From assembly GCA_907163345.1 (NCBI GenBank), contig CAJQUN010000004.1, positions 10,879,235-10,943,234 on the forward strand: a stretch of 64,000 nucleotides of DNA, read 5' to 3'. This document shows, piece by piece, positions 1 to 11,970 of the stretch. The DNA comes from Haberlea rhodopensis (taxonomy: Eukaryota; Streptophyta; Magnoliopsida; Lamiales; Gesneriaceae). The notes beneath the pieces are model-generated. The model made no database searches, was not told the origin of the DNA, and saw nothing but the letters and a program-made list of their open reading frames with translations. Positions within the stretch are counted from its first letter, which is position 1; each line of letters starts with the position of its first letter. Made by a program: the position numbers and the translations under genes.

Positions 1-906
1 AAACAACAGTTGTCAAAATAATTTGACATAAAGGATTTGGGTCAGCAAGAAAGATACTTGGAATGCAAATCACATGAGATAAGCAAAAGAGAATTTTGCA
101 GTTATCTCAGGCAGAGTACATCAATCGTGTTTTGCAGAGATTCAACATGGGCGACGCCAAGACAGTTAGCACACCTTTGGCTAGTCATTTTCGTCTATCC
201 AAGGACTAGTGTTCTCAGACGGAGGAAGAAAAAGAATACATGGCTAAAGTTCCTTACGCTTCAGCCATTGGGAGTTTGATGTACGCGATGGTCTGTACAA
301 GGCCCGACATTGGCCATGCAGTGGGAGTTGTCAGCAGGTTTATGTCAAATTCAGGAAAGAGTCATTGGGAAGCAGTTAAGTGGATTTTGAGGTATCTACG
401 AGGCACTGCAAAGAAGTGTTCGTACTTTGGAAAAGGAGAACTAAAAGTACAAGGTTACGTAGATGCAGACTATGGAGGTGATGTCGATCACCGAAAAAGA
501 ATCACATGTTATGTATTCAGTGTTGGAACTACAACTGTTAGTTGGATGTCGCAGATACAAAAGATTGTAGCTTTATCTACTACAGAGGTTGAGTATGTTG
601 CAGTGACAGAAGCCAGTAAAGAATAGATATGGATTCAAGGTTTGTTAACATAGCTAGGATTCAACCAGAAGAAGGATGTTTTGTATAGTAATAGTCAAAG
701 TAATACATCAGGCAAAGAATTCAGCATTCTATTCTAGAACAAAACACACTGGTCTCCGTTATCACTTCATCAGGCCTCTACTTGAAGATGATGTGCTAAC
801 ATTAGAGAAGATCCAAGGAAGTAAAAATTCAGCAGATATGTTAACGAAGATGGTGACCATTGATAAAATGAAGTTGTGCTTACCTTCAGTTGGCTTGCTA
901 GATTAA
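1..906 (+). pseudogene. Copia RT C-terminus and RNase H, frameshifted
   Basis: Three overlapping frames together give the end of the Copia reverse transcriptase and the RNase H domain. Positions 240-626 hold the conserved block typical of Copia just after the RT (PYASAIGSLMYAM, then CTRPDI), followed by a VDADYGGD-like block and the ALSTTEVEYVA segment of RNase H. Positions 676-906 continue in a shifted frame to the C-terminus, including the segment around ADMLTK. An in-frame TAG at 624-626 and several frame changes before 240 show decay. This is a remnant of an enzyme that would copy element RNA into DNA inside virus-like particles. Confidence 0.9.
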
Positions 907-976
907 CAGTCCAGAAAAGGCTGCTACATTGATCGAGGTGTGAAGAGGGATTGATATCAGTCTTTAAGTGGGAGAT

Positions 977-1400
977 TGTTAGTCAAAGTTGGCAGCCCAC
1001 TTCTTTTGAAAAAATCGAAGAAAAATAAAGAAAAGTTTGAAAAGACTTGCCGACCAAATTTGTCAAAAAATGAGTAAGAAAAAATTGGCCAAACGCATGA
1101 AGATTTTTGAAAATAACACACGAAGAACTTCTATAAATAGAGGTGTATAATTCATTCAGCAAAATACACCAAAACAAATTGTAGAGAAAAATACAACACA
1201 GAGTGAAATTATAGTAAAAAAAACTAGTAAGATAAAATTGCTATATCATTTTTGAGTGTTTTTATGATTGAGTATTGTCGGTGTTTGTAAACACTTGTAT
1301 TTTTTCTTCAATAAAAGATCTGCAGCAGCCCCATTGACGTAGACTTATTTTTCCCGAATCACGTGTATTTTTTATTCCGTATTTATTTTTGTTCCCAACA
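977..1400 (+). repeat. 3' LTR of the first Copia element (424 bp)
   Basis: The LTR starts TGTTAG directly after the purine-rich tract AAGTGGGAGA (966-975) and ends CCCAACA, giving the TG...CA ends with short inverted repeats. A TATA-like CTATAAATAG lies near 1131-1140 and an AATAAAAG polyadenylation-like motif near 1310. The partner 5' LTR is outside the window. Confidence 0.85.
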
Positions 1401-3526
1401 ATTTAAGCCCGTATAACTTAGCAAACCTACATAAAAATAAAATCTTTTTTTTATTAGAAGGGCGGCTATCGCTTTAAATGCGGTTGATCCTCGTAAGACA
1501 CGAACATATATCTAAACATACGTTAAGGTCGTGCTTTTCATCCATTGGAATAAAAAACGACTTCATAGGGAAGTTAATAAATAAAACAATATTCAGTTAT
1601 ATTACGTAAGAATTTATTGTACACACACACCCACAGTGATGACGCGTCTATACTATACCCCATTAAATTTAAAAAAAAACTCATCACCCTCAGAGAAAAC
1701 AAAAAATAAAAAAAAAACATAACAAAAAATGAACAAAATAGGCCTTATAAACTTTATAAACAAATTAAAAACATAAAAAAACTATCTTCAAATTAAAAAG
1801 AAAAAAACAATATCCTTTTAGAAAACAAAAATAAAAAATGGAAAGACAAAATGAACATAATAAATTTCTAAAAATGAAAAACACAAATAATTATTATATA
1901 GATTGAGTATACATAAATAAGTATTACAACAAATTAAAAGACAAAAAATTAATGCATATTGATAGATAATAGCCCATTTGGTGACACTTAAAGAATTGCA
2001 ATTGAAATTACAAATATTTGAAGTCAGCCAAGTAAGTTGAATCATTTGGTGGGTGATATATGATGACCGAATGGTATGGATGTGTAATATGAGTGATAAA
2101 AAAATTGATAGATATATGTAATTTATATAGTTTGATTAATAATATCGTGTTTCGTATACAGTTTGAGAAGTTGAACAGTCAATAATTATCTTATCAACCA
2201 TACCAAACGGTATCCAAGAGTTTGAGTCAACTTCTTTGCTAAATAAACGAACACTAAATTCTTTCCTCAATTTTTAAATAGAGTTGCCTCATTCATGCCT
2301 TTCACAAAATATTTTATTTGTTTCAAAAGAAAACACTCATATTTGTCCATTTTTATTTACACTTTTTTCAATAATTAGCATTTTATCGAATTCGAGCCCA
2401 AATTATTTTGTTCGATGGTCGTGAGCTTTCATATCTTATTACAATAATATTATTATTATTAAATAAAAATATTCAAGCCTTTTGAGCCGAATTCGATCTC
2501 GAGCATTAAATCGAATCGAATTTCAATCCAAAAATCTTAAAATTTCCGAGTTAACTAAATGAAATTACAGAGATTTGAAGTAATCCAAGTTGAATTAAGC
2601 ACCAAGAGTTTGAGCCAAATTCTTTGCAAAATAAACGAAAACTAAATTATTTCCTCATTTTTTTTTAAATGGAGCTGCTGCATTCATGCCTTTTTCAAAA
2701 TATTTTATTTGTTTCAAAAAGAAAACACTCATATTTCTCCATTTTTAATATCACTTTTTCAATAATTTCATTTTATCGAATTGGAGCCCAAATTATTTTG
2801 TTCGATAATTCATATGCCGATTGCGAGCTTTCATATTTTATTACTATAATATAATTATATATTAAATAAATATATTCAAGCCTTTTGAGCCGAACTCAAA
2901 CTCGAGCGTTAAATCGAACTGAATTCAATCCAAAAGTATTAAAATTTTTCGAGTTTCGAATCGAATTAAAGAGCTCAAATTTGAGCAATAAATTTTATTT
3001 TTTTTTATATTCAACTCAATTCGGTTCATTTACACATAAAAAAGGTTTTTCAATAGTAGACGAAGAGGACACATGCAAAAGAGCTATAAAAACAAGGTCA
3101 CCCTTTTTCTTTGAACGAATTCCCAAAAATATCCGGAAATTTCATATCGCTCCAAATTAGGTCGATCCTCGTAATACACAAACAAATATCTAAAATAAAT
3201 TTTCAAAAACATTGAATTCAATAGTAAAGAAGAAGAATACTTCATCTTTATTGAGAAAATAAACTGAACAATTTTGATTATGCAGTACATTGATCCAGTA
3301 TGTAATCTTGGATACATGAGGAAGAAGATGAAAGTAAGGTGCCGAATGTAATTCCTACTCTATCTATTTATATTTACTTTTTAATTAATTAATTAATTAA
3401 TAACTGAATTAACTAACTTTACAAAGAGAGTTTTAACGGCTAGTTTGGTCTTCTTGCTTTGGAAGTGTTGATGTATCTTTACACCACCACCACCAACCCC
3501 CAACAGAATTTTCGGGTAGTGCAAGG
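1401..3526. other. AT-rich intergenic DNA with duplicated units and an old LTR-like stretch
   Basis: No gene is supported here. Positions 1636-2035 resemble 16926-17320. A unit of about 385 bp occurs twice in tandem (about 2210-2590 and 2595-2960). On the minus strand, 3480 down to about 3200 looks like an old LTR: a TATA-like AAATATAAATAG, then an AATAAAG polyadenylation-like motif, preceded by a G/T-rich tract. It may be the 3' LTR of the minus-strand Copia remnant found at 10985-11367, because the two become neighbours if the element at 3527-10979 is removed. Confidence 0.5.
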
Positions 3527-3881
3527 TGTTAGAAAACATTTCATCCATTCAATGGTTCATTTAGTGGAATGTTAGTAACACTTTATTTAAGTGGTCCATA
3601 ACTTCAACATTAAATTGTCACTCCATAACCAATGGACTAAGGCTTATTGATGGTATGAGCATTGCCTATAAACACTTCATTTTTGGGTCCCTAAACCTAC
3701 AATCTCTTTCAGTAACAATACATCATCTAAGGTAGATTGTGAAGGTTTAGAAGAACCAAAATAGAAAATCAAAGCATTTCTTGAGCAAGAAAGAGCAATG
3801 GCTGAAGGTATATAAATTTAATCCATTTTAATCCGCATTTGATCTAACAAAATATGTTTAGATCATATAGAAATACTTACA
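3527..3881 (+). repeat. 5' LTR of the CAAGG Copia element (355 bp)
   Basis: Begins TGTTAGAAAAC and ends ACTTACA. It is the direct repeat of 10618-10979. A TATA-like CCTATAAACAC lies near 3663-3673. It is followed at once by a primer-binding site (about 3883-3895) that matches the usual plant TGGTATCAGAGC site with one or two changes. Confidence 0.92.
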
Positions 3882-4210
3882 GTTAGTATCAGAGCTTGTT
3901 TTGCCACTGCCTTGCTATTTCTTTTCTCCTTATGAATTTTCGAAAATTTACGTTAAGCATCAATCTTGATTTTTGTTAAAAGAAAAAAAAAAGGGGGGGA
4001 GAAATCATTAGGAAATGGATTTCTAACATTTTCTGTTTGGAGTTTAAAAATGAAACTTTGGTGTCCAGATAGCATGAAACCGTCACATTTGGGTTTTTAT
4101 TAGGTTTTATTAGCTGAAGGTTGGACTTCCGGAGGTGTAAGAGACGATGATTTTTTTCCGTAGTACTTCCTCATAAAAATAAAAGAGAGAGTTTCATTTT
4201 GATTAAAAAT

Positions 4211-4250
<40 letters not shown>

Positions 4251-5050
4251 CTTATGAAACTAAAGTTAAAAACGTGTTGTTTTCTATTGAAATCTGACAA
4301 AGACTTTCATTCTGAAAAGATAAAGATTTCAATTTTTTTTAATAATAATTATTAATAATTTTTTAAAGAGGAACATGGCAAGACTATAACATTTGGTTAT
4401 GTTATAATTAAGGCTTGTTATTTTATATATACGTATACATATATATGTATATATGTCATGTGGTTTAAGTTATGTGCTAAATTATTCATTTTCTTGTTTT
4501 GTATGTATAATTTTTATTGTTTTATTATACATGCAATAACTTGTTAAATAATTTAGTACATTAAAATTAAATTTAGTGTTTATATTGCTTATGGTTTATG
4601 CATTTTATATGAACATATTTTATGAAGTTAATTAAATGATTGTGTGATCCATATAATTTTAATTAATTAAGGAATAGTAGCAGCATCTTTAATTATGCAA
4701 AATTATATATTAAGTATTTTGGGATCACATTATAACATTACTTGTAATTTGTCATATTTAATATAATAAATTTTCCCACAGGAATTTATATTATATTTGT
4801 ATGATTAATTAGGATAGAATATCAAATTATATTTCCTATTTACCCACAAGAATTAGGAAAATGAACATAATTTGATAGTTTTATCATATAGTTATTATGA
4901 ATCTAATTGAGTAAGACATTAGCCCACATGCGAGTTTTATGTAACAAGATTCATATATTTTTAAGCATGATTTTACATTGGTAAAGCATGATTTATGTTA
5001 ATTAGTCTCAATTTTGGATTATAAGCATGTTTAATTTTTTTTATGCAGTT
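3882..5050 (+). other. Long untranslated leader of the CAAGG Copia element
   Basis: About 1.17 kb separate the primer-binding site from the first gag codons. The stretch is AT-rich and holds an (AT)n microsatellite (about 4208-4244). No domain was recognised. The sequence TTTTTTTATGCAG just before the gag start resembles a splice acceptor, so the leader could contain an intron; this is inference. Confidence 0.5.
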
Positions 5051-5810
5051 ATGCAATCTGCGAATTTCTCTGATGTTAAGTGTGATATTCCCGAACTAAA
5101 GGGTGATAACTATAAAGTCTGGAAGGAGAGAATTCTTCTTCATTTAGGGTGGATGGACATTGATTATGCCATAAGGAAAGACGAACCACCTCCGATTAAT
5201 GAAATCAGCATACCTGATGAGGTTGATCTTTAAGAAAATGGGAGCGATCTAATCGTCTATGCATAATGTTCATAAAGACTAAAATCTCTGCTGGTATTCG
5301 AGGTTCTGTCGAAGAGCATAAAAATGTCAAGGCATTACTGAAGGCTATTGATGAGCAATTTGATACTTCAGATGGAGCACTAGCCAGCACCCTAATTATG
5401 AAGTTTTCATCCATGAGGATCACTACTGTGAAAGGTGTGCGTGAGCATATCATGCAAATGAGGGACATTGTGGCTCAATTAAAGACTCTTAAGGTTGAGA
5501 TGTCTGAGTCTTTCCTTGTGCACTATATTTTAAATAGTCTCCCAAGTCAATATGGACCCTTTAAGATATCCTACAACACACATAAGGATAAGTGGTCAAT
5601 TAATGAACTTATGACCATGTGTGTTCAAGAGGAGGGAAGACTGACAATGGAAAAGAGTGAAAGTGCGTTTATGGCAACGGAAAGAAAGGACATCAACCAA
5701 GCCAAATGGAAAGGGAAAGGTAAAATACTGCCCCAAGGTGGAATAAAAAAGGAATCTAAGTGTTAATTCTGTAAAAAGAAGGGACACATGAAGAAAGATT
5801 GCACCAAATT
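5051..5810 (+). pseudogene. Copia gag with zinc knuckle, interrupted
   Basis: The probable start is the ATG at 5051, giving MQSANFSDVKCDIPEL and a GDNYKVW block typical of Copia gag. A stop at 5231-5233 and further stops break the frame, after which about 160 residues (5266-5766) carry the gag body (FDTSDGALASTLIMKF and a conserved ILNSLPSQYGPFK segment). The CCHC zinc knuckle (C-F-C-KKKGH-MKKDC) is intact in residues but has a TAA immediately after its first cysteine (5763-5765). Gag would form virus-like particles; this copy cannot do so without readthrough. Confidence 0.88.
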
Positions 5811-8330
5811 CAAGAAATGGCTTGAGACGAAAGGTAAACCAATCTCATTTGTCTGTTATGAATCTAATATGTTTGATGTTATTTATAACACATGGTGGAT
5901 TGATTTTGGTTCTACAATCCATATTTTGAATACCTTGCAGGGTATGCGAAACTTAAGGAAACCAGTGGAAAGTGAGCAATGCATTTATTCAGGAAACAAA
6001 ATGCGCTCACATGTGGAAGCTGTGAAACATGCAGTCTAGTTTAAAACAGTGGTTTTGTTTTGAATTTAGAAAAGACATTTTATATTCCTAGTTTTTCTAG
6101 GAATTTAATTTCAGTTTCAAGACTCGTACCGAATGGTTATTCCTTTAAGTTTTCAGAAACATCTTTCAGTTTATATTATAAATCTGATCTTGTTGGGAAT
6201 GGTACATTGTCCAATGGCCTTTCTCTATTGATTTACAAAATAATGCTACTTATGATACTATGCATGTTTACACTGGTATGAAACGATGTGTTATGATTGA
6301 GGATTCCTTTATTTTGTGGCACCGGAGATTGTGTCATATCTCCATAGATAGAATTAAGAGATTAGTAAATGATGGAGTACTTAGTACTTTGGATTTTACT
6401 GATTTCAGTGCTTGTGTGGACTGTATTAAAGGAAAGCGGACCAACAAGTCCAAGAAATGTGCTAAGAGGAGTACAGAAATATTAGAGATCATACATTCGG
6501 ATATTTGTAGTCCAGTAATGGACTCATATGGTCCGAAATACTTCATCTCTTTCATCGATGATTATTCACGATACATGTATATCTACTTGCTTCATAACAA
6601 GAACGAAGCACTAGAAGCCTTTAAAGTATTTAAGGCCAAAGTAGAGAAACAATGCGAAAAACAAATTAAGATCATGAGAACAGATATAGGTGGAGAATTG
6701 TGACCCGATGTTCGATTAACGTTAATTGCATTTAATTTTGTTAAATTAATTTAGTACATATAAATTGTGTTAAAATGATAGATTTCATTAATGTGATTGA
6801 AGAGATCGAGAATCGAGTACGAAGAAATAAAGATATGTTGCGATCAGGTAATATACGACAGGTATCTGTATTATTTGATTTTTGATTTGCTGAATTATGT
6901 GAATTATGTGATATTATGTGGCTATGTGATTTTATTTAAACTACGTGGCATTCATAAAATTTACAATTTGGTACATCGGTGTATGAAATTAAATATTTTG
7001 TTAACACACATCATTGTTTTCTACATACATCGATGCATGTCATACACATTGAGCTATGGTCCTTGGCTACCCCGATATTGTTGATTATGAGATTGATTCA
7101 GGAGTTAGAACACGATACTATATCTGGCATTAAGTGGCCCGAAAAGACATAGCCATTCGCGGCTCCTATGTTGATTCAGGGGTTAGAACACGATACTATG
7201 TCTGGCATTATGTGGCCTATAAGACATAGCCATTCGCGGGCCCTATTATATGTCAAGACAGGAGACTGATAGTGATCTGAGGATCTATCTGAGTAGTCAC
7301 AGTTCTTGACTGATGAGATGCTCGAGCTATGATTTGATATCGATTCGATTGGTTCTGATTTTTGGACATTCTTTTATTGTCTCAGATATACCCAGTGGAT
7401 GGGTGTACGATATGATACCGACATGACATGCATTGCATTATATCATATATCACATTTTATAGATACATGTTGTATATTCTATGATCGTTCCATATTGGGC
7501 TTTTGCTCACCCCAAAGGGGGGCTGTTGTTGTCTTTGTGTGTGGACAATGTCAGGTAGTACAGGTGACCAGGACTCTAGAGAGGGCATGTATGATGGGAG
7601 TCACACTTGAGGTTTTACTCTTGTTTATCCCAGTAGTCTTTGTACCATGGGTGTATCCCTGGAGTGAGATGAGTCTATGTATATTTAGTTTATTTTAGCC
7701 CAGTATAGATATGTGTTTAGTAGTTTGATTTGTGTATGCTGGCTATGAACTGATGGTATCTATAAATATTTTCAGTATATCTCTATTGGTATTGGTGGTA
7801 TGTTCCTCATACGATGAGGTCATGCCGAAATTTTTAGGGCCACTTGTTAATAAATGTTAAACTAATCTTCTGTTGTTTACGATATAATGATCATTGTATG
7901 ATCATTAATCACATAATTAGGATTGGGCCCTCACAAGAATATTACGGTAGCTACATCGAGGATGAACAAGCACCTGGTCCATTTGCGAAGTTTCTTCAAG
8001 AACATGAGATAGTTACCCAATACACCATGCCTGGATCTCCGAAGCAAGATGGTGTAGCAGAAAGAAGAAACCGAACTTTAATGGACATGTGAGGAGTATG
8101 CGAAGTAACTCCAAGCTTCCTGGATCCTTGTGGACTGATGCTCTTAAAACGGCAGTGTATATATTAAATCGAGTTCCAACTAAGGCTGTCCCAAAGACAC
8201 CATTTGAATTATTCAAAGGTTGAAAATCGAGTTTGTGACATATACGTGTTTGGGGATGCCGATCTGAAGTAAGAGTTTATGACCCACAAGAGAAGAAACT
8301 AGACCCAAGGACCATTAGTGGGTATTTCAT
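5811..8330 (+). pseudogene. Copia protease and integrase, split by a solo LTR
   Basis: After the zinc knuckle comes a protease motif in which the usual D-S/T-G triad reads D-F-G (WWIDFGSTIH, about 5893-5925). The integrase HHCC zinc-binding region begins near 6319 (WHRRLCHIS, then C-VDC), and the catalytic core shows the HSD and RTDIGGE blocks. The frame is broken at 6698 by a 1,237-bp solo LTR and continues from 7936, including the DGVAERRNRTL block with the third catalytic residue (Glu). A TGA at 8089-8091 and frameshifts follow. All three catalytic residues are visible but never in one open frame. Confidence 0.9.
6699..7935 (+). repeat. Solo LTR (1,237 bp) nested in Copia integrase, TSD AGAAT
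   Basis: The insertion begins TGTGACCCGATG and ends GGGCCCTCACA, with perfect TGTGA/TCACA inverted ends. AGAAT flanks it on both sides (6694-6698 and 7936-7940), and the integrase frame breaks and resumes at those points. There is no internal coding sequence, so it is a solo LTR left by LTR-LTR recombination. Its size and its partial likeness to the LTR at 19748-22335 (shared block with GCTCACCCC...GGGGGGCTG, 7505-7525) suggest a Ty3/Gypsy family. Orientation is inferred from that likeness. The short ORFs inside it are not genes. Confidence 0.92.
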
Positions 8331-8391
8331 TGGATATGCCGAAAGATCTAAGGGTTATAGATTATATTGTCCATCTCATAGCACTAGGATT

Positions 8392-10285
8392 GTGGAGTCA
8401 AGAAATACAAAGTTTCTTGAGAATGACTTGATTAGTGGGAGCGATCGATTCCAAGACATTGTTTCTGAAAGGAATCATATTGATGCTCAAAATTCCACTT
8501 CAAGTGATAGATTGATTATCATTCACAACACTCCTCAAGTTCAAACGGGTGTTGAACAACCAATCATTGAAGTTCCACTTGCTGCTGATAATATTCCAAT
8601 AGATCAAAATGTTGATACAACATTAAGGAGATTTGCTAGAGTAAGGAAATCAGCAATACCTAGTGATTATGTTGTGTATTTGCAAGAAGCGGACTATAAT
8701 ATTGGAGCCGAAAATGATCCTAAAACATTTTCACAAGCCATGAGTTGTAAAGAATCAAGTTTATGGTATGATGTCATGAAAGATGAGTTGAATTCTATGG
8801 CATCTAATGGAGTCTGGGATCTTGTTGAGTTGCCTGATGGTGTAAAAGCCATAGGATGTAAATGGGTCTATAAAACAAAGAAAGACTCAAAAGGCAACAT
8901 TGAAAGATATAAAGCAAGATTTGTCGCTAAAGGATTTACTCAAAAGGAAGGAATCGACTACAATGAGACCTTCTCTCCTATATCAAAGAAAGATTTACTT
9001 CGTATCATCATGGCATTGGTTGCACATTTCGATTTGGAGTTGCAACAAATGGATGTGAAAAGAGCCTTTCTAAATGGAGATCTAGAGGAAGAGGTTTACA
9101 TGAAACAACCAGAAGGATTTTCCTCTAGTGGTAGTGAGCAATTGGTATGCAAGCTCAAGAAATCTATATATGGATTGAAACAAGCTTCCCGTTAGTGGTA
9201 TTTGAAATTTCATGATGTAATCTCTTCATTTGGATTTGTAGAGAACATTATGGATCAATGTATATATCAAAAGGTCAGTGAGAGTAAGATTTGTTTCCTT
9301 ATTCTGTATGTGGATGACATTTTACTTGCAACAAATGATAAGGGTTTGCTACATGAGGTGAAACAATTTCTCTCTAACAATTTTGATATGAAGGATATGG
9401 GCAATGCTTCTTATGTCATAGGTATTAAGATACACAGAGATAGAATTCAAGGAATTCTGGGCCTATCTCAAGAGACCTATATCACAAAGTTTTAGAGAGA
9501 TTTCGGATGAAAGATTGTTCACCAAGTATAGCTCCCATTGTAAAGGGTGGCAGTTTCAATTTGAACCAGTGCCCGAAAAATGATTTTGAAATGGAACAAA
9601 TGAAGAACATTCCTTATGCTTCTGCCGTTGGAAGCCTAATGTATGCCCAGGTCTGCACAAGACCTGACATTGCATTTATTGTTGGGATGTTAGGAAGATA
9701 TCAGAGTAATCTAGGTATGGATCACTGGAGAGCTGCAAAAAAAGTAATGAGGTACCTTAAGGGAACCAAAGATTACATTCTTATGTATAGACAGACAGAT
9801 AATCTTGAAGTGATTGGCTACTCTGATTTGGACTTCGCCGGCTGTGTTGATTCACGAAAATCAGCATCAGGATACATGTTTATGTTTGCTGGTGGAGCTG
9901 TATCTTGGAAAAGTGCAAAGCAGACATTGACTGCTACTTCCACTATGGAGACTGAGTTCGTATCTTGTTTGAGGCTACATCGCATGGTGTATGGATGAAA
10001 AGTTTCATTTCTGGAGTTAGAATCGTTGATTCGATCTCTAGGCCTTTGAAAATGTATTGTGATAATTCGGCTGCAGTTTTTATGGCTAAGAATAATAAAA
10101 GTTGTAGTCGAAGCAAGCACATCGGCATCAAGTATCTTGCCATAAGAGAGCGTGTCAAAGATAAAACAGTGGTTATTGAACACGTTAGTACCGAATTAAT
10201 GATTGCTGATCCTTTGACAAAAGGCATGCCACCACTAAAATTTAAGGATCATGTAGAAAGAATGGGACTTGGTTCCTCTATGTGA
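8392..10285 (+). pseudogene. Copia reverse transcriptase and RNase H, nearly intact stretch
   Basis: The longest open segment (8392-9195) holds the linker after integrase and the N-terminal RT, with the WKWVYKTKKDSKG-like, KARFVAKGF, QMDVKRAFLNGDL and KLKKSIYGLKQA blocks. A TAG at 9193-9195 precedes the next segment (9202-9495), which carries the catalytic LILYVDDILLA motif. Another stop at 9493-9495 leads to the PYASAVGSLMYAQ block and RNase H (9507-9998). A frameshift puts the C-terminus in 9965-10285. Only a few lesions separate this from a continuous RT/RNase H. Confidence 0.92.
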
Positions 10286-10363
10286 ATTTCGTTATAAGAA
10301 CGAATGTTTTGAATTTCGTTATAAGAACGAATGTTTTGAATTTCGTTATAAGAACTAATGTTT
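10284..10363 (+). repeat. 27-bp tandem repeat, about 3 copies
   Basis: The unit GAATTTCGTTATAAGAACGA plus seven bases repeats with period 27 starting at 10284, 10311 and 10338; only the last unit shows a substitution. It lies directly after the RNase H stop codon, in the untranslated 3' region of the Copia element. Confidence 0.92.
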
Positions 10364-10617
10364 GTGAAACTTTGTTTGTGATATTCTCTCATATTTTGAC
10401 TTGTGTACACATTTATTTTGAGAAAATGTCATTGATGTTTGGACCTTGAATAAACATATGGTTTGTTCATTAAGTCGTATGTGCTAATATGTGAGAGACA
10501 TGATGCATTGTGATACATGAAAGATAATACTCGTCTTAAGAGAAACTATCGCCATGATTCATGTATTTTTGTTTCTTACTGTGGTGAATGGTGAAATATA
10601 TGGACCAAGTGGGAGAA

Positions 10618-10979
10618 TGTTAGAAAACATTTCATTCACTCAATGGTTCATTTAGTGGAATGTTAGTAACACTTCATTTAAGTGGCCCATAACTTCAACA
10701 TTAAATTGTCACCATTAATCTACCCATAACCAATGGACTAAGGCATATTAATGGTATGAGCATTGCCTATAAACACTTCATTTTTGGGTCCTTAAACCTA
10801 CAATCTCTTTTAGTAACAATACACTATCTAAGGTAGATTGTGAAGGTTTAGAAAAACCAAAATAGAAAATCAAAGCATTTCTTGAGCAAGAAGAGCAATG
10901 GCTGGAGGTATATAAATTTAATACATTTTAATCCGCATTTGATCTAACAAAATATGTTTAGATCATATAGAAATACACA
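10618..10979 (+). repeat. 3' LTR of the CAAGG Copia element (362 bp)
   Basis: Begins TGTTAGAAAAC after the purine tract AAGTGGGAGAA and ends AAATACACA just before the target duplication CAAGG. It differs from the 5' LTR by roughly ten extra bases near 10714, by a 2-base deletion near its end, and by scattered substitutions. Confidence 0.92.
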
Positions 10980-10984
10980 CAAGG

Positions 10985-11367
10985 TTGTACAATCCATCAC
11001 GTTTCTCAGCAAAACGAATTATGGTCTTGAGTATCAAGTCCTGTAGAAGACACTTACCAAAAAGAAATTGAAGGGCAAACACATTTGATTTTGTTAGCTT
11101 TGAAACCGAGATAAGATTGAATGTAAAATCAAGAATATTAAACACATTTTCTAACTTGATACTAGGCTTAAGTCGAACAATGTCTATGTGAGTTGCTTTA
11201 GTTATTGCACCATTAGACATATGAACACTAATCGAAACAGAGATAAAACATTATGTAAAGTGAAATATCACGGATCATGTGATTTGTGGCAAGAGTCAAG
11301 GATCCAACTCTTTGAAGAATTGGAAGCTAAACTACTGTAGCAAGTTACTTTAGAAGTACCTGCAGTG
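10985..11367 (-). pseudogene. Fragment of a minus-strand Copia protease and pre-integrase region
   Basis: Reading the minus strand from 11367 downward gives a protease-like SWILDS block and then, in 11220-10963, the segment FNLISVSKLTKSN and a DGLYNL motif typical of Copia between protease and integrase. It is cut on one side by the CAAGG element (3527-10979) and on the other by the gag-only element (11373-15687). It is therefore older than both, and is the substrate they landed in. The protease DSG motif has changed to DSC. Confidence 0.82.
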
Positions 11368-11372
11368 TTACC

Positions 11373-11947
11373 TGTTGGAAATTTGAATTGAATTAAAAGA
11401 AGAGGGAAAAAAATAGTACTCGATCGATCATGGCAGTAAATTCCATTTGTTGGAATAAGGTGCTCGATCGATCGAACACCAGGCACCGATCGATAGAGCC
11501 ATGTGTCTGTTGCGCGGAATGGCGTGTCCATTCATGTTCGGGTGTGATTTTTTGCGATGTGGTGCCTCCAAATGGTGTCCTTTTGGACATACTTCTTGAC
11601 ATGCTATAAATAAAACACCACTCATTTGAATTGGCATGAAATTTTCGAAATTCACATCATATTGAAGATCAAAATTTGAGTAATTTTGTGGGTCTTCATC
11701 CTTGTTATTATTGAGCATTTTTAAACCTTTGTGGTTTAAAGGATTTGTGATTTGGAGTGCTCCTATCACAAATCATAGTCGTTGTATCTTGGGAGACAAA
11801 TTACCAATTGGACCGTTAGCACCGTAGCGGTGCAATATTGTCTTAAGGCATGATATTCCAAATCTCGCATCGGCATTCCTATTATAAAGCCATTTGTTGT
11901 TTTGCTTACTACATTCCTAAGATACACATCCCATAAATTTTACTACA
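11373..11947 (+). repeat. 5' LTR of the gag-only element (575 bp)
   Basis: Carries a cluster of GATC palindromes (11420-11492) upstream of a TATA-like GCTATAAATA near 11602-11611. It is followed by ATCTTAAGACAATATTAGC, which is not the usual initiator-methionine primer site, so the priming tRNA is uncertain. Confidence 0.88.
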
Positions 11948-11970
11948 ATCTTAAGACAATATTAGCAATA

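Larger units (their letters stand above)
1..1400 (+). mobile_element. 3' part of a decayed Ty1/Copia retrotransposon
   Basis: The window opens inside the reverse transcriptase/RNase H half of a Copia polyprotein and runs through a purine-rich tract into a 3' LTR (977-1400). The 5' part lies outside the window, so no target-site duplication can be tested. Order of domains, the purine-rich tract just before TGTTAG, and the LTR ending in CCAACA all fit Copia. The coding part has frameshifts and stops, so the copy is not autonomous. Confidence 0.93.
3527..10979 (+). mobile_element. Complete but decayed Copia retrotransposon, TSD CAAGG
   Basis: Two LTRs (3527-3881 and 10618-10979) bound an internal region with gag, protease, integrase, RT and RNase H in Copia order (integrase before RT). 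The 5-bp duplication CAAGG is present at 3522-3526 and 10980-10984. A primer-binding site of the initiator-methionine tRNA type (TAGTATCAGAGC) follows the 5' LTR and a purine tract (10607-10617) precedes the 3' LTR. The LTRs differ by about a dozen substitutions and a few small indels by eye, so insertion is not very recent. Stops and frameshifts break the polyprotein, and a solo LTR at 6699-7935 interrupts it. Confidence 0.95.
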
